From: Cudoniella acicularis
Taxonomy: Eukaryota; Ascomycota; Leotiomycetes; Helotiales; Helotiaceae
Length of the DNA stretch: 29,903 nt
Assembly (NCBI GenBank): GCA_013054445.1
Contig: JAAMPI010000630.1
Coordinates: 1-29,903 of the forward strand
Direction: 5' to 3'
Position numbers and translations under genes: made by a program
The notes under the pieces: model-generated
What the model was told of the DNA's origin: nothing
Seen by the model: the letters and a program-made list of their open reading frames with translations, nothing else
Databases searched by the model: none
Part shown: piece by piece, positions 1 through 10,305 of the stretch
How the letters are laid out: each line of letters opens with the position of its first letter
Position numbering within the stretch: position 1 is the stretch's first letter

Positions 1-231
1 GGAGATGGGGGTTGAGAGGTGATGGACCTTTTTTATGGTGGTATTTAGGGATGGCGTTGATCGAGTTGAAAGGAAAGAACGGAAATTCACGATAGAAGGA
101 GGTCTTCTGATGAGTTCGGTGCGTTCTGCAAGGCGCAAAACGGTATTTTGTTCTTGCTTAGGCTGAGGATATATCACCCGGAGCAATTCTTTTCGAAGGT
201 TCACTTCCAGGAATCTCAGAATTTCAGAAGG

Positions 232-256
232 CCTTGAGCTCGACTGCGGCTCAAGG
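232..256. repeat. short perfect inverted repeat (hairpin)
   Basis: CCTTGAGC at 232-239 is the exact reverse complement of GCTCAAGG at 249-256, with a 9-nt loop. Looser complementarity around AAGGCCT/AGGCCTT continues outward (about 222-283). Nothing shows whether it functions, for example in a transcript end of a gene left of the window. Confidence 0.4.
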
Positions 257-830
257 ACATCCTCACGCTATTTCAGGCCTTCGAAATACGCACAAACATA
301 GAAATATAGGCGGCGTGCATGCGTGTCAACGCAAGTAGATATAGTCTATAGACGAGTCATGGAAATTCAACGGAAAAAAATGTAGCAAGCAATATGAAAT
401 TTCTCCTGGAAAATATCCACCTAGATACCTAGCAAGAACCAAATGACTACCATCCACTTCCGCCCTCTACCTGTTTAGTAATACTCATATACCGTATATA
501 TTAACAAGAGTCAGTTGAAAGTCAGTTAACGCAAAGCCTAAGATAGAGGAAAGTGAATGCTTCATTTAATACGTAATCCTATCCCTAGAATATAGATAAA
601 AATACTAATTAGGCTATTGATTTTTAGATATCTCTGTATCTGTGAATAATTTAAGACTCTTATCCTCTGTATTAGGTACTGTGTAAATTGACTCGAGTTA
701 ATCTATACGGTTATGTTGTCTAGTGGAAAGAGAGGAAGAGCTCGGCCTAGCTCACTCGTTTCCATTCTCCTTTGTAAGTTTAGCCAGCAGAGTACTTATT
801 AATTCCTGTATTTAAAGTCCCTTCAAAATT

Positions 831-848
831 CCTTCCTTCCTTCTTTCC
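831..848. repeat. CCTT microsatellite
   Basis: This is an imperfect run of CCTT units. It is complementary to the GGAA run at 987-1010, so the two could pair as an inverted repeat about 150 bp apart. Confidence 0.7.
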
Positions 849-986
849 ACAATACACAGTAAGCAGCAGAATACCGCCGCAATCAAGTTGCCACTCAGCG
901 CTCGATATCCGTATGTCAGGTACACACACGTCGGGGGAAATCGCGGCATTGGTTTTGAGTTTGAATTTGAGCAGATATAGTAAGAA

Positions 987-1010
987 AGGAAGGAAGGAAG
1001 GAGGGAAGGG
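987..1010. repeat. GGAA microsatellite
   Basis: This is a run of AAGG/GGAA units ending in a slightly degenerate GGGAAGGG. It is complementary to the CCTT tract at 831-848. Confidence 0.75.
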
Positions 1011-1045
1011 GTATTTAGTACGATACCATATCGAGAAGATGTGAG

Positions 1046-1065
1046 GGAAAGAAAGAAAGAAAGAA
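1046..1065. repeat. GAAA microsatellite
   Basis: Roughly four to five consecutive GAAA units lie just right of the GGAA tract, making this a purine-rich stretch of several hundred bases on the plus strand. Confidence 0.75.
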
Positions 1066-2396
1066 TAAGCTGTAGTATTGGTTCTGCACTGGTTGTGGTT
1101 GCGACGAAAGATAGTTGGATGAAAGGAGAAGAAAGGTGCCGTTCACTCCAACGCGACATGTGACGAGGGAACGAAATAGGGGAAAGAAACGAATTACTGC
1201 GTGATGAATTGATTCTGGTTAAATTGGAGGGAGAAGGGAGGAATAGAGGAAAAGATGGGACTTTCAGCATAATACGATAAATACAATTATGATATCGAGA
1301 CGAGAATTAGTATGCGCGGCAACCGACACTTTAAAGATCAACCTCTTTCCAGCCAGCTTTTGTGAACCTAATGGTCTCAGCCCGATTCTCGCTTTAAAGG
1401 GGAAGGTTTTGAGATACATTTAAGCTGTTTACGATGTGTACTTACAGCATTGCGTTGAAGTGTTCCTGTCGTAATAGAGGGGTAATGCTCCGGTATTGCG
1501 ACAGATCCCACTCACTATATTTTCAGGAAAGGTTATAGTTAACTAAAATTTATGTTTTAATTCATTGTAGGCGCGCTATTGTTTGAATCGCTAGAAGCGA
1601 CTATCATCAACTCTCCCCTAATTTCTCAAAGATACCTTTTAAAAAGCTCTCCCACTCTTCAGCGCTTCGTTAAATACCTCAATTGTAAATGCCACTTAGA
1701 CCAAACCAAGCCTAATACCTACCTTAAATACCACTTTGGTCTTCAGTAACGGCAGTCCTCTCTAAATAAAACCAAGATGGTTTATAATTATCTTATATTT
1801 TTCGAATTACTCAAAACACCAAAGATGTTACGCTTTAAAAAGTACTTGTTGAGTGTTTTATCTGACTTCTATAAGCTATTTCTTCTTGTTTTAGAGCTCT
1901 TGAAATAGATATATTATAATTTATAAGAGGGTATCTCAGGTATAATTTAGATTTTTCCGAGTGGCTTTTAAGGGGTTTGATGTTAGGGCTTTGATATAGG
2001 TTATACCGTGACCACTGCTTACGATTTACTTGGATACGAAGTTAAAGGTGTAAGTGTTTCTCTTTTCAACCACGGAGATTGTACACAAGCTGTAGAATTT
2101 GAGAAGGAAGAAGGGGTGATAAGGTACTAGCATTTTGGTAGGTTCGTTCATTGAAATTATCTATAGACCACAGTACTCCCAAACACCCGCTCGCTCGCTC
2201 GCGCAAACGCTAATCATCCGGGTATTATAAATGCAGCGCTCAAATGCTCCTATGCAACAACAACCAAGTATCCTCTCCACTTCCCAGCATTCCCGTTTCC
2301 GTTTCCGTTTTCAATCTTACAATATGCACAACCCATCCACTCCACCAGTTTCCCCTTTTCCTCACCTCAACGCCCTCTCACTTCAACACTTCCACC

Positions 2397-4654
2397 TCAT
2401 CCATCCATCTCCCACTTCCGATGCCGTTCCTCCTGCCACCTCTTCGCAGCGTCAAGATCTAAGATCTCCCCCTCACCGTTTTCTACTCTACTACTCCCCT
2501 CACCCGAAATATTCCCAGGAGGAGGCAATCCATGCCATATCTCCCTCCCCCCTAACTCCGACCCTCCCTTTGCCACAACCCCTCCTCTCGCCTCACTCCT
2601 CGGCGGCGGCACCGGAACACTCCCACTCCCACTAGGTACAATAGCATGTAACCCTTCCGGTGGCACAGGAGCTAGAACCCTCCTCCCTTCTTCCTCTTCC
2701 TCTTCATCTTCCAGCTCAGTTGCAAGCTCCGGCACTTCGGGCGATTGCGAGATCGTAGGCAGTGGTGTTGGGAGTGGGAAACGGGTGGGTATTGGTCGAC
2801 GCTGAGGGGGTTCGGGTTGTCGTTGTTGTAAGGGTGGTGAAGAAGGATTATGATGAAGTTCTTGGAGGGGAATTCCTCCTGCTGCTAAGGGAGGGGGATT
2901 GTCGTATCCGTACTCATAATTATGGGGTTGTCCCTGTCCTGGAGACACAGGTGAAAGCCCCAAATCGCCTTCATATCCTGCATGTTCAAGTTCGTGTAGT
3001 TGGACTGGAACATAGACTCCTGCCCCATCAGCACCTCCTCCTGCAAATAACGGCTGCGCCAAATTCAGGAGTTGTGGCTGTTGCTGCAATTGCGAATTTC
3101 GAGTTGAGGAAAGAGTGGTGTTGTAGGATGGTGTGAAAATGGATTTCCCTTTTCGGAACTTAGAGGAGGGGTGTTTGCGGAAGAAGAAGAAATAGCAGAG
3201 GGAGAGGATGGTGAGGAGGAGGATGACGCCGATGGTGCTGCCGATGCCGGCTATGGCGGCGGTGCTGAGGCCGCTTTTTGGGGTGGAGGAGGGGAGGGGG
3301 AAGGACATGGCGTAGACGAGGTTGGCGACTCCGTAGGTGGGTGTTGCGGTTGATATGCTGGTGGCGGCGACTAGAGGGGGGGAGTGTGAGGGTTGGGGAG
3401 GTGGAGGGGATGCTGCTGTAGCAGGGGGGTTTGGCCGCCGAGGAGGGAGGTGTAGAGGCTGTAATTTCTATAAAGGAGAGCGGTTTAGTTTGCTGGGATT
3501 TTGGAAAGTGACAGGAAGGGGAGGGAAGGAGAACGTACGAGGGACAGCATGAGTTGCTGACCGTGTGGTAGTCATCTGGACAGTGATCTAGAGTTGCTGC
3601 TGATGCAATAGATGGTGTTGGGAATGCTTGGTTTTGAGTAATGGTTGCACTTGTTGAAACTTGCCGATTTGCCAGATTTGCAGGTGTGCTTGTCGCAGTA
3701 CTCGCAACGACATACGGGCAACAATCCTTTTTTCCGTCTACGCATCCAATTATCCCAATGTATAGGTCGGCTGTAGGCCCAGGGACAATTGTGAATAATG
3801 GTGTTATGCAATAACCTTGCAGAAGTGCTCCGGAGCCGGTGTATTGAGGTAACGGAGAGTGGGTTGATAAAGTGGTGGTTGTGAAGCCGGTGACTGTCCC
3901 TGGAGTGGCGTATGAGGGTGTGACATAGGATATTGAGATGCTTGTTACTGTTGACTGGCTGGTTGTTGATGATTGAGATGTTGTGGTTGATTGAATCTGT
4001 TAATTGTTAGCAAAGCATTTGAATAGCTTCGATATTTGTTGATGAAGGGCTATAGCTTACTGATGTTGCAGAAGTTGGAACTGTAATAGCAGAGGAAGCA
4101 CTGGAAGCACTGGAAGCACTTGAAGAACTTGTCTCTTGCGATATGGTGGTTTCTGTGGTGGCAGCGCCATTGGAACTAACAACAACCGTCTTAGTTTCTG
4201 GGGGTGACGATGTTGAGCTTGTCACAACTACTGTAGTTGTTAGCGCAGGTTGGGTCGAGGAAGGAGTTGTCTTGCTGCTGGAAGTTGGGACAACAACCGG
4301 CGTAGTGGCCGTATTTGGTTGCGAGGTGACGGTTTGCGGGGTTGAACTTTGCGGGGTACTTGAAGACGGTGGAATACTTAAGGATGTTGGAGTGGTCGAA
4401 GTTGGCGGAGCGGTTGATGTTTGTGTTGAACTTGAAGATTGTGAAGTAGAAGTGGAGGAGGTTGAAGAAGAGGTCGAGGTCGTAGACTTTGTTGTCGCCG
4501 GAGGTGGTGAGCTTGTACTCATTGTGCTTGTCGTGCTTGCTGTGCTTGTTGTGCTAGTGGTGCTCGTTGTGGAAGGGGAACTTGAAGAGCTTAATGAAGA
4601 TTCGGGGGTTGACGAGGCTGTAGTTTTTGATGTCGATGATACTACAGTTGACAT
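2397..4654 (-). CDS. Ser/Thr-rich single-pass membrane protein with Cys-containing ectodomain; possible frame disruption
   Basis: Proposed exons (minus strand) are 4654-4061, 3996-3539 and 3467-2397, joined by GT-AG introns of 64 and 71 nt. The first exon starts at the ATG giving MSTVVSSTSK and encodes about 195 residues, mostly Ser and Thr. The second encodes a Cys-containing ectodomain with GYCITPLF, GCVDGKKDCCPY and CPDDYHTVSNSCCPS. The third encodes a juxtamembrane segment, one transmembrane helix (about 3260-3180, AAIAGIGSTIGVILLLTI) followed by RKHPSSK, and a Pro/Gln/Glu-rich cytoplasmic tail ending KWEMDG. This is the layout of fungal wall or surface sensor-like proteins; the ligand is unknown. 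No signal peptide is visible at the chosen ATG, so an upstream exon may be missed, or the helix may act as a reverse signal-anchor. With canonical splicing, the third exon must change frame twice before the helix (see findings). Alternative splice models avoiding this exist but lose a conserved-looking Cys segment or need a poor donor. Confidence 0.72.
4523..4568 (-). repeat. 9-bp minisatellite coding for Ser/Thr repeats
   Basis: Imperfect tandem 9-mers of the type GTGCTTGTC/GTGCTTGTT lie inside the first exon of the minus-strand membrane-protein gene and encode TST/TTS/AST repeats. A second short run of AAGCACTGG units at about 4098-4122 encodes repeated SAS triplets. Such tracts commonly vary in length between strains, which would change the length of the exposed stalk. 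Confidence 0.6.
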
Positions 4655-4851
4655 TGTTCTCTTGGATAACCTTGGTGTCTCGATGGAGGTTACCGAACAT
4701 CTTTTAACCAAATTCCAAAATAAATCAAATTGAGTTCGAGAGGATATTGTCAGCAGGTAGCGGCAAACTCCAGCGAGAAATTATTGCACTGATAATGCTA
4801 GCCTGATTAGCGCATGCTTAGGAATTTGCTTGACTTGTTAACTTGCTTTCG

Positions 4852-4865
4852 AGTGCCGCGGCACT
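4852..4865. repeat. 14-bp perfect palindrome
   Basis: AGTGCCGCGGCACT is exactly self-complementary. It lies about 200 bp upstream of the minus-strand membrane-protein start. Its GC-rich dyad could be a site for a dimeric transcription factor, but nothing besides symmetry supports that. Confidence 0.35.
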
Positions 4866-6689
4866 TGTTAGTGTCGGGAAACCTCAGACAACTGAGACAT
4901 GCCCGGGACACAAAAAATCCCAAGAATGAAAATACACAGCGTGTGCTGCTGCGATTCCAGCTTACCCTACTACCTCTCTTGAACTTTGTGATGTTCTTTG
5001 CAGCCTTCTAGACTGAAGCTAAATGAAGGGTCACTGTAACAGCGGGGCAGCCTGATATTATGTAGCTGCCATCCTGCTAGCCTGCCAGCCATTTTCACGC
5101 ACCTGCCTGCTGGACAACGATGTGACTCCCCACAAAAATCGCCCAACCATAGGTCACAGCGCAAAGACCATTGGTTAGACGACCTCCGATGAGGGCTGAG
5201 AGCTTACTTCTGTTTTTGTCATTTTGAGACCCCACGAGCTGTTTTGGCGTTCGCAATCTAAATTCTCTGGTGAAATTCCCTCGAAGTTTTCAGCTGGGGC
5301 TCACGCACGGCACCCGTGGTGTTGGATCAAGCGATTCTTGCATGCCCAGCCTCCACCACCAATCGTTTCCCGCCAATCATGGGCCCCCGAGCGACTGCGC
5401 CGTGATTTGAGAGGAACACCTGAGGATTTGACAAGAAAATCGATGCGGCTCTTTAAATCGGAATAAGCAAGCAATGGGAAAGCAAAAGAGCCTTGAGCGC
5501 TGAAGGCAATAACGTCTACTTAAAAAGCTTTGTAGGCCGCGAGGCCGGTAAAATGTAGGCCATTCTTGAATGCAATGCATGAGACGAGCTGCTAAAACAT
5601 AATAAATAATGAAGCACTAGTGAAAGGAGTCAGAAGGACACAGTAGACACACTCATCATCGCTTGAGGCCCGTGAGCCTGATTTTGACGACGAAAAAGCA
5701 ATGATCATTGAACAAAATCAATAAAAGAACTTTCTAGGGCTGATTGAATCTTCATCTGTGTCTGGGTTGGAGGGTTCGTGAGAAGCGCCGTTGAAGACGA
5801 TTTCGCTGCCAACACTTGACAGCTGAGTCCAAATCGCAGAGTCGCAGACTGGACAAATAGGGTGCACGTAATAACTGAGACGGTCCGGGCGAAAGAGCTA
5901 CGGACACACCCCTCTGCACTGGTGTGTCCTATACGGAGCACTGAGGGGTCGAAAAGAAAGGTGGTTTGATTTAAGAAGTCTGTTCGGACAACTTAGTTCC
6001 GGGTACCCGAGGCCGGGAAGCTACCATCGGTACCTACCTAGCTACCCGTGGAGCTAGGATAAACTACAGCCCGAAGGCCGCGGTCCTCGCTACCTCCACT
6101 GCCTCCCTCACTGCCTCAGAGGCAGCACCGCTCACCTACGCCCTCACCCTCGCCCTCGCCGGCCTGTCGGTACTCTCGCCGTCAAATTGAAGACCTCCAC
6201 TAGAGCGACGCGAAAGCACGCCTAAGGCTAGCGACTTGCAACTGACTGGGAGGCCTGTCGTGGAGAACCAAGGTCTGGGAATAGCTTCAAATATTAACCA
6301 CAGCGTGTTTAAAAGGGTTGGTATTGCTTTGGCAGACTCGAAAATCGCGAGATGGAGCTGGAACTTGGAAACGGCCAGCAGCCATCCCGTGGAACCATGG
6401 CCATGACACCGCCACAACCACCACACCGGCGTCATCTTTTCCCAATCACAATCGCGTCTCGCGCTCCAACCTGCTGCGAGATACTCCTAAACTAGACACC
6501 GACGCAATGCATTAATTCGCGGACGCGAGAAATGGGTCGGATTGGCTTGATACTCTTGCCACTCCCCGCCCCCAGCCAGCTGCGGAGCCTCAGCCTCGGG
6601 CAGCCTGCCCTGAAGCCTTTGACATTTTTGTCGCCCAACAATAGTATAAGTTAGTACCTTGTTCCAATTGTCGGCACTCCTGCTAGACA

Positions 6690-6736
6690 GCCATTTTTTT
6701 TTTCTTTCTGGACACTTGTTTCTCCTCGCTCAAACC
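6690..6736 (+). promoter_or_regulatory. pyrimidine-rich tract upstream of HET gene
   Basis: A T-run followed by TTCTTTC and then TTGTTTCTCCTCGCTC ends about 20 bp before the HET-domain start codon. CT-rich stretches like this are common just upstream of start codons in filamentous fungi and often mark core promoter or transcription start regions. I see no clear TATA box close by. Confidence 0.3.
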
Positions 6737-6756
6737 GCTAGCACCTCTTCTGCGTT

Positions 6757-9013
6757 ATGGGAATGGTCGAATTCCCACTATACGAGTATGAGCAGCTGGA
6801 AGATGGCCATATCCGCATTTTGAATTTACAAGCAGGCGAAGAAAATGACACTGTTGTTGTCGAAATTTCGTCGGAGAAACTGGATGTCATCAAGAAATAC
6901 CACGCCTTATCATGGCATTGGGGCAGCCAAGCCGAGACCGAGACGATCAAAGTCAAAGACAACCATAATTCCGATTCCGAGTCGAAAATATGGAAGCTGC
7001 CGGTGAAGCCCAATCTTTTGATGGCATTGAAAAACCTTCGAAGAGTTGACAAAGATGTGCGCCTCTGGGTTGACGCCATTTGCATCAAGCAATCCAGCCA
7101 AAACAACGTGGAGAAGAGTGAGCAAATCTCGATGATGACTCAAATATACCGCATGGCAGACGAGGTGTCTGTCTGGCTTGGTGAAGAGGGCGTTGAGGGT
7201 GAGACGGCGATCAAATTCATCCACAAAATCGTCAAGCTGGACGATGCCCGTCACATTGCAGCACTCGACCGCAACGTCTTTGATGAGACCAGTGCGAGGG
7301 AGCTGGATTTTCTTATCAGATTCCTAAAACGAGAGTGGTTCAGCCGACGTTGGGTAGTACAGGTAGCGTGCAAACAAACCGTATACATACATTATACGGT
7401 TACCCCAAACCTTAGCTTCATTTCCTAACAGACAATACAGGAAATTGCCTCGGCTCGGTATGCTAAAGTGTACTGCGGCAAACATTCCGTCGATTGGAAT
7501 ACCCTGGCAGACGCTATTGCACTGATAGAAAAAGTTGGTCGTGATGGAACCATCAACAGGATATTAAAAAAAATTACCGACAACAAACCATGCTTCCGAG
7601 TACATTGGCAACATCTCCTCGCTTCCCGCATATCGCTTGGTTCAGAACACCACTGGGATGTTTCGTGGACGAGACAAGAAACAGCTCCGAACATGGCGCT
7701 ATACTCTCGAAGAGCTGGTATCCTTCCTGGCTGCTTTCAAAGCAAGTCGTCCGCACGATACCATCTATGCAATACTAGGTCTCGCCTCGGATGTTACGCC
7801 GGTACGCATCAAAGAGAAGAATTCACCAACAGCCAACGGCGGTACAGCTCCAGAACCAACGCCATGGGCAGAGGTTGGTCCAAGAAAAAAGGCATTCACA
7901 ATGAGGGCGCCGGACAAGGATATGGACAAATTCCAAGTCAACTATGATGTGGAGCCTTTAGTTGTTTTCAAGAGGTTCTTGGCACTTGCCATCAAGAAAT
8001 CGTCCTCTCTCGACATCATTTGCAGGCCTTGGGCGCCCGAAGGTGGCATGGACGCAAACTACAAATATCAGAAGATTGAGCTTCCGTCTTGGATCACAAG
8101 TCTCTCGCGGAAACCATTTCAACCCACCCGAGAGGGAAACATGGTTAGGTATAACCCCGACCCGCTTGTTGGGCCAGCGACCTACCGACACCAGTTCTAC
8201 AGTGCTTCGAGCAAGCGGCCTCCCGAATACGAATTTGCCGATATAGAAAACGCCGATTCAAAGCAGATGCTCGTCGGCGGATTTAAGTTGGGCCAAATTG
8301 GAGAGACATGGGACAGCGGCGAATTCGGAAATGTTCCTGCGGACTGGTTAAGAGCTGGAAAGTGGGAGGACGAGACTAAACCTCCACCCGAGGAGCTGTG
8401 GCGTACCTTGGTCGCCGACCGAAATTCTCAGGGCGATGATCCAGATCGTTGGTATCCCATGGTCTTTCAGGAGGCCGTGAAGGAGAGAGGAATACGCTAT
8501 GGATTTGAGACGAACAGGCTGATCAATGAAACTACCAATGCCCCGGTCGCTGAGCTATTCCGCCGCGTACAGGCAGTCGTGTGGAATCGCAAGCTGATTC
8601 GCGCTACCGATGGTGCTTTTAAGTCGTGGCTGATGGAAAAGTCGGAGCAGAAAGAAAGTGAAGGGGTGCTCGGGCTAGCCCCTAATGATGCAAAGGTGGG
8701 AGATATTATCTGCATTATTTTTGGCTGCAGTGTGCCCCTCGTCTTGAGACCACATAACCCCCCAAAACAGGAGGAAAGTCCACAGAAAAACACCAACGGA
8801 ACGAGCCACCATCCAGAAGCGGAGCTACCGCAAAGTGAAGGGTCCGAAGACCAATCTTCGACTCCAACCCCATCAAAAGCTGAGTCGGATGACGACAAAA
8901 CAATTTACACTCTCGTAGGCGAGTGTTACATCGACTACATGATGGATGGTTACGCTCTTGGTTACTTAGAAGAGTCGGAAGAGGTGGAGTCTAGAAAGTT
9001 TATCATCGAGTAA
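6757..9013 (+). CDS. HET (heterokaryon incompatibility) domain protein, apparent +1 frameshift
   Basis: Proposed exons are 6757-7362 and 7441-9013, with a 78-nt GT-AG intron joining WFSRRWVVQ to EIASARYAKVYCGK. The HET domain covers about residues 48-205: YHALSWHWG, RLWVDAICIKQ at 102-112, QIYRMADEVSVWLGEE at 129-144, then WFSRRWVVQ. HET domains are related to TIR domains and trigger cell death when incompatible hyphae fuse. Downstream parts look normal for the family: a helical region containing FKASRPHDTIYAILGLA, a late GDIICIIFGCSVPLVLRP motif, a disordered insert and YTLVGECYIDYMMDGYALGY near the end. As written, the exon changes frame at an A8 run (7566-7573). Removing one A would give about 725 residues; read literally, the protein stops at 7947 after about 126 out-of-frame residues. 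It is either an assembly error or a genuine null allele, both credible for a HET gene. Confidence 0.85.
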
Positions 9014-10305
9014 GCATTGATCGAAGATCCGTTTTTCCTGGCTGGATCGCCTTCGTTGAAGAATTGGGCGAAATGTCGCCTCCGGTATTTTCACGACATC
9101 TACCTTATGGTCACCCGCCAAAAATTCATCCAAGAGTATGGAAAATGGTGATAAGAGAAAAGAGAAAAGAGCGAGGGCAAACGACTCCGTCTCGTCGAAT
9201 ATGTTGTCAGTGAGAGGATTGAAATGTAAGCCAATAATCCTTGGACTTGTCACGACCTCTTAGGCTAATCAATCAGCAAGGTCAATCGTTCGGGTATGCA
9301 GAAAGCCGAACTCACGTCAATGCATCATTGATATCGACCCCGCAGTATCCTTCGACATAGATATACAGCCTCTCATCGCGGTTGCTGGTTAATAGAACGA
9401 AACATTCTTTACATATAGCACTTTCAATTTTCAATCAGTTTTATAACTCCTACGCCGTCCTAATGACCTTACCCACAATAATCCACAAGAGCACGGTGAT
9501 TTATCGCCATCCGGACCAACTAAGAACCTGGACCACATTACGACTACAAATCGAAAGTGGGTAAGGTTATTAAGACAGTGTAGTGGATAATGTTTGTTTG
9601 TCTCAAGTAACCATGTCATTCTGTAAATAAGCCCTTCGTCTGGTTTCTTCTGATTTTTGCCCTATGCGATTACCTCTATTAGTATCACCTGTATATATTA
9701 AAGCTGTTGAAACCATTAAGCCGGGCATTGAAAGTAATGATATTTGTTCCCCAGTTTTCTTTCGCTAGTATTGACGAACGAATTCTTTGTCGTAATATGT
9801 TCTCCTATAAACTTTTTCGGGCTAGTCTTTTTCCCTTGTTTTCATGCCGCAGCTCCCTAACATACTATCCCCCCTCCGCCCCCCCCGGTTCATTAGCTAT
9901 TTTGCTACTTTATTGCCACTGTTGCTATACCGTCCAGCACCCCACTTCTCTGCCCACCAGGCACCTGATTATTGTCCAAAATCGCCCAGAAAGGTAAGAC
10001 TGACACAATTGAAGTTATTCCACGAATAAACTAAACTAGGACCCTTGTATTAGGAACACCTTATTTTTAGATGTTTCTCACGTGATACCGTAGATTCGGT
10101 CACCTAATCGGGACGACCAACCATTCCCTATTCGGACTCCGGCTAAGCCACAGAGGAACAGGTTTACATCTTCTCAGTCGTACCTCACAAAAATAAACTC
10201 ACAAAAATAAATCCTGATACACAATATCGATGGCTCATATTCCCTTTTCGTTATTATAGGAGCTTGCACAATCTTCAATCGATTCCAGCAAGGAATCGCT
10301 TGACC
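9014..10305. other. intergenic spacer
   Basis: This spacer lies between two plus-strand genes. I recognise no gene in it; its short open frames on both strands lack domains. It contains an AAAAGAG repeat near 9155-9172, a C-rich stretch near 9868-9890 and a perfect 14-bp tandem duplication at 10184-10211, about 95 bp before the next start codon. Confidence 0.5.
10184..10211. repeat. perfect 14-bp tandem duplication
   Basis: CTCACAAAAATAAA occurs twice head to tail (10184-10197 and 10198-10211) in the promoter region of the downstream gene. It is probably a recent slippage duplication, and it doubles whatever site the unit contains. Confidence 0.85.

Larger units (their letters stand above)
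1..2396. other. AT-rich intergenic spacer
   Basis: I see no convincing gene here. The stretch is AT-rich, especially from about 1500 to 2130, and contains short tetranucleotide repeats, a small hairpin at 232-256 and a CTCG run near 2189-2205. One minus-strand open frame (812-1270) is made largely of repeat-encoded Ser/Leu/Phe and has no recognisable domain. The right end lies downstream of the minus-strand membrane-protein gene, so it includes that gene's 3' untranslated region. Confidence 0.6.
4655..6756. other. intergenic spacer between divergent genes
   Basis: No open frame here has a recognisable domain. The spacer separates the divergent starts of the membrane-protein gene (minus) and the HET-domain gene (plus), so it should hold both promoters. 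It is GC-richer and CT-rich between about 6000 and 6660, with repeated TACCTA/CTACC and CTGCCTC words around 6030-6125. A 14-bp palindrome lies at 4852-4865. Confidence 0.5.

Noticed and set aside
812..1270. Minus-strand open frame of 152 codons
   Set aside because: Much of it is encoded by the CCTT/GGAA/GAAA tracts, it has no domain, and its composition is that of pyrimidine-rich low-complexity DNA.
2231..2635. Plus-strand open frame of 134 codons
   Set aside because: It partly overlaps, antisense, the cytoplasmic tail of the minus-strand membrane protein; its Pro/Ser/His composition mirrors that tail's purine-rich codons.
4143..4733. Plus-strand 196-codon Val/Glu-rich open frame
   Set aside because: It is the antisense shadow of the Ser/Thr repeat exon; Ser/Thr codon repeats read in reverse give Val/Glu/Gly repeats.
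7468..7947. Plus-strand 159-codon frame as a separate gene or exon end
   Set aside because: Its first part is the true HET exon, but beyond the A8 run it is out-of-frame sequence while the conserved protein continues in the next frame.
8497..8898. Minus-strand 133-codon frame inside the HET gene
   Set aside because: It lies antisense to conserved coding sequence, with no domain and no splice context.
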